Part shown: piece by piece, positions 18,240-27,704 of the stretch | Layout: the number at the start of each line of letters is the position of its first letter | How positions within the stretch are numbered: the stretch's first letter is position 1 | NCBI GenBank assembly: GCA_900755095.1 | Contig: CAAEFE010000066.1 | Span: 1 to 64,000, forward strand | DNA: 64,000 bases | Source: an uncultured Bacteroides sp. | GTDB taxonomy: Bacteria; Bacteroidota; Bacteroidia; Bacteroidales; Bacteroidaceae | Direction: 5' to 3' | Notes under the pieces: generated by a model | What the model was told of the DNA's origin: nothing | The model's input: only the letters and a program-made list of their open reading frames with translations | The model's database searches: none | Translations under genes and position numbers: made by a program

Positions 18240-19373
18240 TTATTTCTCCAACAATGGAATTGAGAAACTAAATGTAGACCCGTCTCCCTTCTTTGAAGTA
18301 AACCAAAGTTTACCGCCATTTTTGACAACAAAGTCCTGACACAATAACAATCCGAGTCCCGAACCTTCTTCATTGTTTGTACCAAAGGTACTGAAATGAG
18401 TATCGGTATGCAGCAACTTCTTCTGATTTTCGTCATCAATACCGCAACCACTGTCTTTCACACTTACGATTGCCATACCGTCTTCTTCTGCCAGTGACAC
18501 CACTACTTCCGAACCTTCATTGCTAAACTTAATCGCATTACTGATTAAATTACGAATCACCGTCTTAATCATGTCAATATCAGCACGAACAGCCACATTC
18601 TCTACAGGCACATCTTGTACTATCTTAATATTTTTCAGACTGGCCACCATCGTAAAGATTTCACTTACGCCCTCTACGACTTCCACCATATTAATATCCT
18701 GATAAACCACTTTCAGTTTACCAATCTGGCTCTTCGTCCATTTCAGCAGATTATCAAGCAATGAGAATACACCTTCTGTTGTCTGATTAGCCATTGTCAG
18801 CAATTCATACATCTCATCACCAATTGTTTCGCTTGGCAGATTCAGAATCAGCATATTCAATACCATCTTGATAGATCCCATTGGTGAACGCAAGTCATGT
18901 GCAATCACAGAATAGAGTTTGTCGCGTCCCATGATCGTCTTACGCAACTCTTCCGTTTGTGCAACAATGATTCTTTTCGCTGCAACCAACGAAATCTGGT
19001 GCGTCACACGAATAATCAATTCTTCTTTATTGAATGGCTTTGAAATAAAGTCATTACCACCCACCTGAAATCCTTTTACGGTATCCGCCGTACTATTTAG
19101 AGCAGTCAGGAAGATAATGGGAATTTCAGCCATTTCGGGGTCTGCTTTCATTTGTTGAGCTACCTCAAAGCCACTGATATCCGGCATCATTACATCCAGT
19201 AATACAAGATCCGGATTTTCCTTCTTCACTTGTTCCAACGCCTGTGTTCCATTACCGGCAGTCACAATTTTGAATTTCTCGTTGGTCAAAAGTACCTTTA
19301 ATAAAAGGACGTTTGATATTACATCGTCCACAATAAGGACTTTATATTCAGAAGGATTAATTTCCATATTCAT
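18240..19373 (-). CDS. Receiver-domain histidine kinase (response regulator fused to HisKA-HATPase)
   Basis: The order is receiver first, then kinase. Residues 10-125 are a response-regulator receiver with phospho-acceptor Asp60 (VLLLDVMMP), acidic pair at 16-17 and conserved Lys in FISKPF. Residues of about 140-215 are a HisKA dimerization domain with phospho-acceptor His159 (SVIAHDLRSPMGS). The ATPase domain follows with NLISNAIKFS (N box), VKDSGCGI (G1) and GSGLGLLLC (G2). There is no sensor or membrane segment, so it is cytoplasmic and probably takes signal through the receiver. It lies 19 nt downstream of the UDP-glucuronate decarboxylase gene on the same strand. Confidence 0.93.
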   Translation of the reverse strand: MNMEINPSEYKVLIVDDVISNVLLLKVLLTNEKFKIVTAGNGTQALEQVKKENPDLVLLDVMMPDISGFEVAQQMKADPEMAEIPIIFLTALNSTADTVKGFQVGGNDFISKPFNKEELIIRVTHQISLVAAKRIIVAQTEELRKTIMGRDKLYSVIAHDLRSPMGSIKMVLNMLILNLPSETIGDEMYELLTMANQTTEGVFSLLDNLLKWTKSQIGKLKVVYQDINMVEVVEGVSEIFTMVASLKNIKIVQDVPVENVAVRADIDMIKTVIRNLISNAIKFSNEGSEVVVSLAEEDGMAIVSVKDSGCGIDDENQKKLLHTDTHFSTFGTNNEEGSGLGLLLCQDFVVKNGGKLWFTSKKGDGSTFSFSIPLLEK

Positions 19374-19392
19374 AATTTTCTTTTTTTATGCT

Positions 19393-20322
19393 TCAGACAT
19401 TTTTAAAATATTCAATCATACGCTTCAGCCCCTCTTCAAGTTCAACAGTAGGCTGCCAGCCCAATTTCTCTTTAGCCAATGTAATATCCGGTTGGCGTTG
19501 CTTCGGATCATCATCCGGTAAAGACTTAAATACAATCTTCGAAGATGAACCGGTCATACTAATGATCCTTTCCGCCAATTCCAATACCGGAAATTCATTC
19601 GGATTCCCCAGGTTTATAGGACCTGTAAACTCGTCCTCCGTATTCATCATTCTTATCATTCCTTCAATCAAATCATCAATATACTGGAAGCTGCGTGTCT
19701 GCTTCCCATCACCATATATTGTTATATCTTCATTATTCAACGCTTGAAGAATAAAATTAGAAACAACCCGTCCGTCATTCGGCAACATTCGCGGACCATA
19801 CGTATTAAAAATACGGATAATCTTCACACGCACATTATTCTGACGGTGATAATCCATAAATAATGTTTCTGCGCAACGCTTTCCCTCATCATAGCAAGAC
19901 CGGTAACCTACCGGATTCACATTTCCCCAATAGCTTTCCGGTTGCGGATGAACGATTGGATCTCCATATACCTCACTCGTAGAAGCTTGCAGAATCTTGG
20001 CATCCAGTCTCATTGCCAATCCCAGCATATTAATGGCTCCCATCACAGATGTTTTGGCAGTTTGAATCGGGTCATGTTGATAATGAATGGGAGATGCCGG
20101 ACAAGCCAAATTATAAATTTCATCTACTTCAGCCGAATAAGGATAAGTGACATCATGCCTCACCACCTCAAAATGATGATTATCCATCAAGTGAATGATA
20201 TTATCTTTCGAACCCGTAAAAAAATTATCCAGGCATATCACGTCGTGACCTTCGTTTATAAGCCGAGTACAGAGATGAGAGCCTATAAAACCGGCTCCGC
20301 CACTTACCAATATTCTTTTCAT
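19393..20322 (-). CDS. UDP-glucuronate decarboxylase (UDP-xylose synthase), NAD-dependent SDR family
   Basis: The enzyme converts UDP-glucuronic acid to UDP-xylose for surface polysaccharide synthesis. The 309-aa product has the Rossmann motif GGAGFIGSH (8-16), the decarboxylase-type [10 protein letters not shown] segment, the catalytic [10 protein letters not shown] and YDEGKR (Tyr-x3-Lys) pair, and IFNTYGPRM. The length fits bacterial UXS. No other nucleotide-sugar gene is adjacent; the histidine kinase follows in the same direction. Confidence 0.88.
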   Translation of the reverse strand: MKRILVSGGAGFIGSHLCTRLINEGHDVICLDNFFTGSKDNIIHLMDNHHFEVVRHDVTYPYSAEVDEIYNLACPASPIHYQHDPIQTAKTSVMGAINMLGLAMRLDAKILQASTSEVYGDPIVHPQPESYWGNVNPVGYRSCYDEGKRCAETLFMDYHRQNNVRVKIIRIFNTYGPRMLPNDGRVVSNFILQALNNEDITIYGDGKQTRSFQYIDDLIEGMIRMMNTEDEFTGPINLGNPNEFPVLELAERIISMTGSSSKIVFKSLPDDDPKQRQPDITLAKEKLGWQPTVELEEGLKRMIEYFKNV

Positions 20323-20380
20323 TCTAAATATTTCTATTGTTTACTAAAGAGACGCTGTCTCTTCGTTTTGTTTATGGTCA

Positions 20381-20411
20381 CAAATGTAACCGATTTGCTT
20401 AAAATAAACAA
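20381..20411 (-). promoter_or_regulatory. Candidate promoter for the UDP-glucuronate decarboxylase-kinase unit
   Basis: The minus strand has TTG (20411-20409), 20 bp, then TACATTTG (20388-20381), a good match to the Bacteroides -33/-7 pattern, about 60 nt before the start codon. Confidence 0.5.
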
Positions 20412-20522
20412 TTTTCGGAGAGGATATTTTAAAAAAAAGCAGATTTAAATAGTTTCAATTTCCGAAACAACTTGCCACTGACAAATGTTTATAATAGAAA
20501 AGTATTATTTATTAGAACTATT

Positions 20523-21482
20523 ATGATGACAAATAATCCAAATGCAAACCTCATAGAAGCGATGAAGGAAAAGCTTCCGCTCAAAGGACAACTGGCAGAT
20601 ATGTTAATGGACACGCTATACATAGGAAAAGAGGCAGTATACAGAAGATTGCGCGGTGAAGTACCTTTCACCTTACAAGAGTCGGCTCTTATTTCAAGAA
20701 AACTGGGTATATCGCTAGACAAGATTATAGGACTAAGTTTCAAATCGAACGCCATGTTTAATATAAACATTGTAGATTATGACGACCCGTTCGAGAGTTA
20801 CTACAATATCCTTGAAAAATATGTCTCGCTAATCAATACGATGCCGGATGACCCGAATTCTGTAATGGGAACTTCTGCCAACATTATTCCCCAGACTCTC
20901 TATCTGAAACATGAACTTCTGGCAAAATTCCGTTTATTCAAATGGATGTACCAGAATAAATATATTGATTGCAAGAGTTTCGAAGAATTGGATATTCCAC
21001 CGAAACTGGTCAATATCCAGAAAGACTATGTAGCAATGACACGTCATATCCACTCCATAGACTATATATGGGATAATATGATTTTCCAACACCTTATCAA
21101 CGATATCCAATACTTCGCCAGCATCCATCTCATTTCCGACGAAACAAAAGAAGAAATCAAAAATGAATTATTCTTATTGGCGGACGAACTGGAAGAACTG
21201 GCTATCAATGGCAAGACAGCCGATGGCAATCGTGTACGCATCTATGTGTCGAATATCAACTTCGAGGCAACATATAGCTATGTAGACACCAATAACCTGC
21301 AAATGAGCCTCATACGTATTTATTCCATCAATTCCATTACCACGATGGACAACGAAATTTTCTGTACCTTGAAAGAATGGATTCAATCTCTGAAAAAGTT
21401 CTCCACTTTGATATCCGAAAGCGGTGAAATGCAGCGTATTCAATTCTTCAAGCAACAGCGAGAAATTATTGACGCTCTTTAA
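20523..21482 (+). CDS. Helix-turn-helix regulator-like protein, first of a tandem pair
   Basis: I do not recognise a named family beyond a BetR-like/helix-turn-helix N-terminus. With the ATG at 20523 the product is 319 aa, exactly the length of its neighbour. Residues of about 12-70 look like a lambda-repressor-type fold: LKGQLADMLMDTLYIGKEAV, then YRRLRGEVPFTL and LISRKLGISLDKIIG. The rest is an alpha-helical domain with blocks shared with the paralogue: FRLFKWMYQN, YFASIHLI, FEATYSYV, YSINS, WIQSLK and the tail SESGEMQRI. No catalytic motif is seen. It probably senses something through the C-terminal domain (inference). Confidence 0.72.
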   Translation: MMTNNPNANLIEAMKEKLPLKGQLADMLMDTLYIGKEAVYRRLRGEVPFTLQESALISRKLGISLDKIIGLSFKSNAMFNINIVDYDDPFESYYNILEKYVSLINTMPDDPNSVMGTSANIIPQTLYLKHELLAKFRLFKWMYQNKYIDCKSFEELDIPPKLVNIQKDYVAMTRHIHSIDYIWDNMIFQHLINDIQYFASIHLISDETKEEIKNELFLLADELEELAINGKTADGNRVRIYVSNINFEATYSYVDTNNLQMSLIRIYSINSITTMDNEIFCTLKEWIQSLKKFSTLISESGEMQRIQFFKQQREIIDAL

Positions 21483-21532
21483 TTTTATTTTCGCAGATTA
21501 GAACTTCAAAAAAAAATCAGTTCCAATAAATG

Positions 21533-21564
21533 AAAGTAGATAAGATTCTTATCTACTTTTTTTC
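21533..21564 (+). terminator. Rho-independent terminator after the first regulator
   Basis: AAAGTAGATAAG and CTTATCTACTTT pair perfectly around a 3-nt loop and run into a T tract. The two paralogous regulators are therefore probably separate transcription units. Confidence 0.8.
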
Positions 21565-21660
21565 ATTCCCTGTCCTCACCGCTTCTGTTTGATTCCCAAT
21601 CAGAAAAAGACACATACATTCATCTCTGTTTTTCCACACAAATCTTTCAAACACAAGACG

Positions 21661-21668
21661 TAATTTTG
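21661..21668 (+). promoter_or_regulatory. Candidate promoter -7 box for the second regulator
   Basis: TAATTTTG matches TAnnTTTG exactly, 50 nt before the ATG at 21719 and after the terminator of the upstream gene. Confidence 0.45.
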
Positions 21669-21718
21669 CATAGAATGCATCACAAAGATTATTAACATTA
21701 AAATTAAAGGAACAAACA

Positions 21719-22678
21719 ATGAAAAATGGTATTCTAAACGAATTAATATCTACAATGAGGGAGCGAATTCCTCAAGATATGAATCTGGCCAATACTTTGG
21801 CTGACATTTTATGCATGGGAAAGGAAGCTGTCTATCGCAGATTGAGGGGTGAGGTGTCTTTTACAATAGACGAAGTAGCGCTGCTTTCTCAAAAACTCGG
21901 TATTTCTATCGACCAGATTGTCGGTAGCCATGTATCTAATAAAGTTACTTTCGACCTGAACTTACTTCATGCCACTAGTGCGCTGGAAAGTTATTACGAA
22001 ATAATCAACCGTTATCTGCAAATTTTCGACTATGTGAAAACAGATAATACGACGGAGGTGTATACTGCATCCAATTCCCTTCCTTTTACACTTTATTCTT
22101 CCTATGAGAATTTGTCTAAATTCCGTCTTTGCCGATGGATGTATCAGAATGGGGATATAAAGACGCCACATTCTTTGGAAGACATGTCTGTGGATGAACG
22201 GATCGTCAATGTGCATAAGAAGCTGAGTGAAAGTATAAGACAGTGTCCAAAAACGTTTTTCATCTGGGACACAAATATCTTTTATTCTTTTGTGAAAGAG
22301 ATCAAGTACTTTGCCAGCCTGAATCTGATAAACAAGGACGATGTCATGCATTTGAAAGAAGAACTTCTTCAGTTACTTGGCGTGGTAGAACATCTGTCCA
22401 TAAAGGGAGAGTTCAGCGAAAACAAGAAAGTGTCTTTCTATCTGTCCAATATCAGTTTCGAAGCCACTTACAGCTATATCGAGAAACATGATTACCAAGT
22501 CAGTCTGCTGCGGGTATATTCTATCAACTCGATGGATTCGCAAAGCTCATATATCTGCCAGATGCAACGCAATTGGATTCAATCGTTGAAGCGCCACTCT
22601 ATTCTGGTTTCGGAAAGTGGAGAAGCACAGCGTATTGCTTTCTTGCAAAAGCAGTTGGAAGTTATCAATACGTTGTAA
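21719..22678 (+). CDS. Helix-turn-helix regulator-like protein, second of a tandem pair
   Basis: The 319-aa product is a clear paralogue of the protein encoded just upstream: same length, near-identical GKEAVYRRLRGEV and QKLGISIDQIVG in the DNA-binding part, and shared FRLCRWMYQN, YFASLNLI, FEATYSYI, YSINS, WIQSLKR and SESGEAQRI blocks in the C-terminal part. The middle region (about 75-150) is the most diverged, which would fit different signals. It has its own promoter-like box and ends just before the fimbrial locus on the opposite strand. Control of that locus is a guess based on position only. Confidence 0.72.
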   Translation: MKNGILNELISTMRERIPQDMNLANTLADILCMGKEAVYRRLRGEVSFTIDEVALLSQKLGISIDQIVGSHVSNKVTFDLNLLHATSALESYYEIINRYLQIFDYVKTDNTTEVYTASNSLPFTLYSSYENLSKFRLCRWMYQNGDIKTPHSLEDMSVDERIVNVHKKLSESIRQCPKTFFIWDTNIFYSFVKEIKYFASLNLINKDDVMHLKEELLQLLGVVEHLSIKGEFSENKKVSFYLSNISFEATYSYIEKHDYQVSLLRVYSINSMDSQSSYICQMQRNWIQSLKRHSILVSESGEAQRIAFLQKQLEVINTL

Positions 22679-22740
22679 ACAAAGGGAAACACACTAAACA
22701 TTGTGGATTCTAGGAATAAAAAGAAAAGGATTTAATAGAC

Positions 22741-22787
22741 GAGCTGTATCAGAATGAAGACAAACAACATTCTGATACAGTTCTTTT
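22741..22787. terminator. Bidirectional terminator between regulator and fimbrial locus
   Basis: GAGCTGTATCAGAATG (22741-22756) pairs with CATTCTGATACAGTTC (22768-22783), one G-T wobble, followed by TTTT on the + strand. The convergent fimbrial gene ends at 22793. Confidence 0.8.
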
Positions 22788-22792
22788 AGCTT

Positions 22793-25700
22793 TTATTCTA
22801 TTGTGCGCACACAACGATACCAAGCCCAAGTTGTGGACTCTACCGTAGCCCATGCGCCGAATTCACCATTATTATGTCCGACCAGCCAATAGTTGCTATC
22901 GCGTGAAGTCAATGTCCAGTGCACAGCACTAATCTTCTCGAATCCGTTCCCTGTCCAAGTAGTCGAGTCACCGAAACCTTGGTTTTCGATATTGGTAACA
23001 GCCCCTCCCATACTGAGTACTAAATACATCTCACGCTGAGTAGGTAGACGCCAGCCACTCCCTTTGCTTTCGCATGCCGCTTTTGCTTCCGCCCAAGTTT
23101 TACCATTACTACTGGAATTTTCAATCTGAAACTTAGGAGCAACCTTATTCATTGCGCCACTTGTATCCGGAGTTTCACCTGAAGCAAATAACACCGAAGG
23201 ATCTGTTCCTCCACTGGCATCGCGAGAGACAATAGTGACCCCCGAGGATTCTACCATCAAATAAGGGTACTTCTTTCCGCTATTTGTATTATCCCTTACG
23301 CAACGAAAATAATTATTATTACTAACAGGTGCGGAATCCGGATAACCTGCCGACATTTCCATCCCAAAACGTGTTGTAGAGCCTTTAGCCTCATAGTATG
23401 ATGAAGACCAGTAGTTACCTGTCCAGTTTTGATACCACCCATATATATTCTGACCGTCATGATAATTACTGTTAATCGCATTACCACCCAAAGCATTTTC
23501 ATAGACAAATGACAGCAACAGTTCACTAGCAGTAGGCAGACGCCAACCATCGCCTATATTCCTACAGATATCCTCCGCATCGGCTACATTTTCCAATCGC
23601 CCCACACTTTGGTTAGTTCCGTTATAATATCTCCTATTATCAAACCGAAGCGGATAAAGATAGAAAAGAGGTTCCCCGGCAGTTGTGTAAGATTTGGTTT
23701 CGGACACCATCTGAAGGTCAATCGTACGATAAAACGGGAATTCTTCATCCGCCACGGTATGCATTACATTTCTGAACGTGATTCTTATCGTTCCGCTTTT
23801 TCCTTCTTTCCACTTGCCGGGGTGAAGCTTCAGCCTGAAATCGTATCCATGACCAACCACATCATTTCCCTTGCCGTCATCATAGCCTATGATAGACTCA
23901 AGATACATCTTGTCGTCCGCATTCTTTCTACCTATAATTACATCATTATCCGAATCGGTCCGAATCAGTCCGGTGCCATCATCGTTCGTTATATTCAATT
24001 CCTCAATATCCATAATTTCCCAATTGTTATTGACAAACAATTGCAAGTATTGTTCCGCACCCAGATTGACTTTATAAGTACGACTATTGACTGTAGTGGA
24101 AAGATATCGGAGTGAAAACTCCAGCTCCCCCTGATTGATGGGGAATTGTACTTGAGTAAGGTATCCTTCCTTATCGTACAGGTCGAACAACATAAAGTCC
24201 CAACGCCACCACCAGCCTGCACCATCTTCAACAGTACCATCGCCTGCTCTTCGCGGATTAGGCTGTATGGTAAACGCCTGCACCCTTTCACTGAACGGTA
24301 TCGCATTCGTCCTGTCTAATTGCGGAATCAAACCGCCGGCATTATATTGGACCATATTGACACCGCCAGTGCCATAAAGCTTACCTTCTATCCTATCCAC
24401 GGAAAACATGACATACACCGTCTGCGGTTCGAGAGGGAGTTCGTCGCCATCAGGATTTCGAATTGGAAAAAAAAGACCTCTCTCCAACACATTTCCGTAT
24501 GCATCGACAAATTTGATAATTCCCGGATCTATTGTATACTGTGTCACTTCAATATTGTGAGTCAGGCGCCCTGCCGTCAACGTAACAGTAGCCTTACGCC
24601 CAACGCCAATATTTTCATTATTAAAATATGGAATCTTCAATTTGAGTTGGGTATCATCATTCGCAACGCCTGATGCCGCATCAGCTCCACCTTCAAATTT
24701 GAGCCAGTCGTTCCCTGCAGTAATGGTGGCCTTCCAGCCGCCGGGACTGTCAGTAAAAACGTCTATAGCATAACTATTATTCTGGTATTGAGTTACAGCG
24801 ACCTCCGATTCACCCACTCCAAGCATATATTGTCCATTGTAGACCACATCTTTGACCTTATCACGATCATAGTGTATCAACCGGAATTTCAGGTTGGACA
24901 TGACTGTATATGATGCCAACGCCTCGCTAAAACTTTTATAACCGGTTCCCAATGCTTGGGTAATGGTAATGATGTATTTATGGTTTCGCTTCAAAGGCAA
25001 ATATTCCACTTGTTCTCCCGTATTTCCGGTTTTGGTGAAATCCACCCGGTAAAATGTCGATTCACCAGTACCGATCTTTCCTTTCACAATCAGGCAAGTA
25101 GCATCTTTACGGCTCGCTTCTCCGTCTTGTCCCGCACCACCGGCATCCCCTGCCGCCAGGGACTCAAATGTATAAATCTCCCCATCGTAGGGTGTGTTAC
25201 CATTTACGGAATAAAGGATTGCATTCCCTTCCTCCGTCATTTTACCACTGCCCGTGGGGAGAACAGGAGTATCCGGAGCCGGTTCAGTAACCTGTCCGTT
25301 CGTGTTCCATGCCGGAGCAATATATCCGGTGGTATTGTAATTGGCCAGGTAAACCTCTTCGACCATGAAATTCGAAGTGACACTGTTATTACGGATATCA
25401 ATACGCGCCAGCATACGTTTCATATTAATTTCGGTTATCGGATTCATCGAAGGAGTGATTTTGCTTATTACCTTCTCCCCGTACATCGGAATCCGCGTAT
25501 ACCCACCGGTTGTCGAGCCGTCTGCCAGCCATTTGCCGGTTTGGGTGTGGAGCATCTTTTCCATTGCCTCAACCTTGGTGGTCGCTCCCTTCGTGAAGCC
25601 CGACACAATATTATCAAGTTCCTTATTTGCCACAACCACGATGCAGGTAGATGCGGTAGTGGGAGAAAGCACAGCAGAGAAACTCACAGTGGAATTGTCA

Positions 25701-26011
25701 GCCAAGTCCTGCGTAACTCCTGTAGCGCTGACCCATTCCAGAAATACTGCCGGCGTTTTTGACATATCAAAAACAAGAATATCCACCGTTTCTATTTCGT
25801 CTTCTTTCTTTGCTGTTCCCGTTCCGGTCATCGTACGCGAAGATACGGACGGGAGGTTTACATCGGGAACCGTTAATGTAAAGCGAATACCGTTTCCTGC
25901 CGGAGAAGGTGTCGACTCAAATTCTTCCTGTACGCATCCGGTAAGCCATACCGTCATCAACAGAACAGACAAAAGATAGCACTTTCTTTTTATTGAAAAC
26001 CCATATTGCAT
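22793..26011 (-). CDS. Large fimbrial tip-like lipoprotein (DUF4906-like, BACON-like and paired C-terminal lectin-like modules)
   Basis: The start at 26011 is chosen because AAGGAAAGGAAAT precedes it and it gives a normal lipoprotein signal (VWLTGC, Cys26); 26056 is possible. The first 380 residues resemble Mfa/Fim minor subunits (VDILVFDM, MLARIDIRN, PLKRNHKYIITITQALG). About 400-520 is a BACON-like Ig domain (VTQYQNNSYAIDVF...GNDWLKFEGG, VTLTAGRLTHNIEVTQY). The C-terminal third holds two modules, each with WRLPT near its start and an aromatic-rich stretch ending FRCVRD or YRCVRT, as in DUF1566/FISUMP lectin-like domains. As the last gene of the locus it is probably the adhesive tip (inference). 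Confidence 0.8.
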   Translation of the reverse strand: MQYGFSIKRKCYLLSVLLMTVWLTGCVQEEFESTPSPAGNGIRFTLTVPDVNLPSVSSRTMTGTGTAKKEDEIETVDILVFDMSKTPAVFLEWVSATGVTQDLADNSTVSFSAVLSPTTASTCIVVVANKELDNIVSGFTKGATTKVEAMEKMLHTQTGKWLADGSTTGGYTRIPMYGEKVISKITPSMNPITEINMKRMLARIDIRNNSVTSNFMVEEVYLANYNTTGYIAPAWNTNGQVTEPAPDTPVLPTGSGKMTEEGNAILYSVNGNTPYDGEIYTFESLAAGDAGGAGQDGEASRKDATCLIVKGKIGTGESTFYRVDFTKTGNTGEQVEYLPLKRNHKYIITITQALGTGYKSFSEALASYTVMSNLKFRLIHYDRDKVKDVVYNGQYMLGVGESEVAVTQYQNNSYAIDVFTDSPGGWKATITAGNDWLKFEGGADAASGVANDDTQLKLKIPYFNNENIGVGRKATVTLTAGRLTHNIEVTQYTIDPGIIKFVDAYGNVLERGLFFPIRNPDGDELPLEPQTVYVMFSVDRIEGKLYGTGGVNMVQYNAGGLIPQLDRTNAIPFSERVQAFTIQPNPRRAGDGTVEDGAGWWWRWDFMLFDLYDKEGYLTQVQFPINQGELEFSLRYLSTTVNSRTYKVNLGAEQYLQLFVNNNWEIMDIEELNITNDDGTGLIRTDSDNDVIIGRKNADDKMYLESIIGYDDGKGNDVVGHGYDFRLKLHPGKWKEGKSGTIRITFRNVMHTVADEEFPFYRTIDLQMVSETKSYTTAGEPLFYLYPLRFDNRRYYNGTNQSVGRLENVADAEDICRNIGDGWRLPTASELLLSFVYENALGGNAINSNYHDGQNIYGWYQNWTGNYWSSSYYEAKGSTTRFGMEMSAGYPDSAPVSNNNYFRCVRDNTNSGKKYPYLMVESSGVTIVSRDASGGTDPSVLFASGETPDTSGAMNKVAPKFQIENSSSNGKTWAEAKAACESKGSGWRLPTQREMYLVLSMGGAVTNIENQGFGDSTTWTGNGFEKISAVHWTLTSRDSNYWLVGHNNGEFGAWATVESTTWAWYRCVRTIE

Positions 26012-26055
26012 ATTTCTATTTCCTTTCCTTAAACTTTGATATTGCATATTCGTCA

Positions 26056-27663
26056 TTATGGTGCGGTCAATGTCACCGTTATTGGCAGATTATCACCATT
26101 CGTATTGGTTAGTGTGAGTCTAGCCGTATCACCGGACACAGCATCGGCTCTAAAGTAGAAGTAAACCGCATCACCACTCACGCCACTTGTTTCGAGCATT
26201 GTCTCACTGTTAAGCAGAATTTTATCCGGATCCTGTATCTGGGTTATCTTCCACTCCCATATTCCCGGATTACCCGAAGTAAAAACAATCTTGCGACGTC
26301 GCATATTTCCGGTTCCATTATCGTTGCTGTCCAACTCTACGTTTGAGGTCAGCCACTCTCCGTCTTCTCTCCACTGGCTCAACAGTACATGGTGCTGCAG
26401 ATTACCAGCATTGATATAAAAGCCTGTTTCCCGCTTAGTTCCGGTTCCTGAATTAAATTTGGGCATCACAACCTGGATATTATACGTATACACTCCTTCC
26501 GAAAGGGATATCTGAGTCATATTAACTGTCGGCCACGTATCCATGGTACTTTTGTTTAATGACGCCCCCGGCAGAAATCCTGTATCCAGACTAGCATCAT
26601 AATTCGTTTTCACTTCTATATTGACAGTGACCCCATCACCAGCCGTCTGTACCTTGGTCTGCGATAATTTGAGATAATACTGTTTATCGAAAATTACATT
26701 CACCGGGCTTTCCGTCCATTCAAGTGGGGTAGCTGAAAGCTGATAGGTTTCGTTGGATATCGTAAGATTGTAGTTGATGTACTCGCCCGATTCCCAAGAA
26801 TGCGGATTCTTGGCGAGAATATCACTGAACAGGAATTCCCGATCGCCAAAGTTGGTGGTAACAACGATTTTGGCGGTTGCGGAGAAAGCGTCGGTCGGTA
26901 GCATGAGGAATGTATCACCTATCAAGGTGGCATCTTCAATAACTGTTTTGTTACCGGTGGGAGTAGAAGCGACCTTCCCGGTGGCGACATCGCTCCAGAC
27001 AAACTTCGGTTTGCCGTTTTTCGTCGTAGTGGTCGGAATTTCAGTCATCGCAAGGTTACCGCTTTTTCCTACATTCTGGAATTCTATTTTCTCGATAGTC
27101 ACTTCATCCGGTACAGGAGCTACTTTCTTGAATGTAAAGGTAACCTTGGTCAATGTGTGGTAGAAGTGTATATTCACACCTTCAACCCATACAGGGCCCG
27201 ATATAGCCGCCAATACATCGACATGATTGGCGGCGGATTCATTCGCTGTATAATTCAGCACCATTTCTCCGGGATCAGTGAAACTCGCAGTAGGCGCATT
27301 CGCATCGCTGTACGGATACCAGGAGAAGAACTTCATGCTCGCATTCAACAATCCGGGCCAATATTGCAACGGCGAGATGGTGGCTGTCAGGTCGGCGTTA
27401 ACCGTAGCACTTGCATTGAAGTATGGTTGGGGAACAGAAGCATTGGGAGTCAGTGAGCCGTAAAGACCGAAAGTCTCTTCTTTCAGATCGGTATTCGAAG
27501 AGATTACCGTACCACGAGTGTAGACATAGCCGCCTTCACCGATACGTTGCACAACAATTAATTCCTTATCACACGTCATCTCTTCTCTGACACACGAAAA
27601 GAGGACAACCGAAAGGACAGCCATTGCCATAATCATCCTAATATTATTTATAGTCTTTATCAT
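26056..27663 (-). CDS. Fimbrillin-family (Mfa-like) lipoprotein
   Basis: The 535-aa product has a lipoprotein signal ending VVLFSC (Cys24). The N-terminal domain has the fimbrillin-family pattern: ETFGLYGSL, PLQYWPG, MKFFSWYPY, then VDVLAAISGPV and VNIHFYHTLTKVTFTF. A second strand-rich domain begins near 320 (LSQTKVQTAGDGVTVNIEVK) and a BACON-like tail follows (HHVLLSQWREDGEWL). It shares one base with the start of the longer version of the next gene (TAATG), so they are cotranscribed. It is likely an accessory subunit of the fimbrial shaft or tip. Confidence 0.85.
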   Translation of the reverse strand: MIKTINNIRMIMAMAVLSVVLFSCVREEMTCDKELIVVQRIGEGGYVYTRGTVISSNTDLKEETFGLYGSLTPNASVPQPYFNASATVNADLTATISPLQYWPGLLNASMKFFSWYPYSDANAPTASFTDPGEMVLNYTANESAANHVDVLAAISGPVWVEGVNIHFYHTLTKVTFTFKKVAPVPDEVTIEKIEFQNVGKSGNLAMTEIPTTTTKNGKPKFVWSDVATGKVASTPTGNKTVIEDATLIGDTFLMLPTDAFSATAKIVVTTNFGDREFLFSDILAKNPHSWESGEYINYNLTISNETYQLSATPLEWTESPVNVIFDKQYYLKLSQTKVQTAGDGVTVNIEVKTNYDASLDTGFLPGASLNKSTMDTWPTVNMTQISLSEGVYTYNIQVVMPKFNSGTGTKRETGFYINAGNLQHHVLLSQWREDGEWLTSNVELDSNDNGTGNMRRRKIVFTSGNPGIWEWKITQIQDPDKILLNSETMLETSGVSGDAVYFYFRADAVSGDTARLTLTNTNGDNLPITVTLTAP

Positions 27664-27704
27664 CTTACTTCTTTTCCGAAATTAAAAACAATCAGCGAAA
27701 GATA

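Noticed and set aside
24956-25762. Long open frame (268 codons) on the + strand
   Set aside because: It lies fully inside the tip-protein gene on the other strand and shows no recognisable domain; antisense shadow.
22793-26011. Diversity-generating retroelement target at the tip-protein C-terminus
   Set aside because: The lectin-like end fits such targets, but no reverse transcriptase or template repeat is present nearby in this window.
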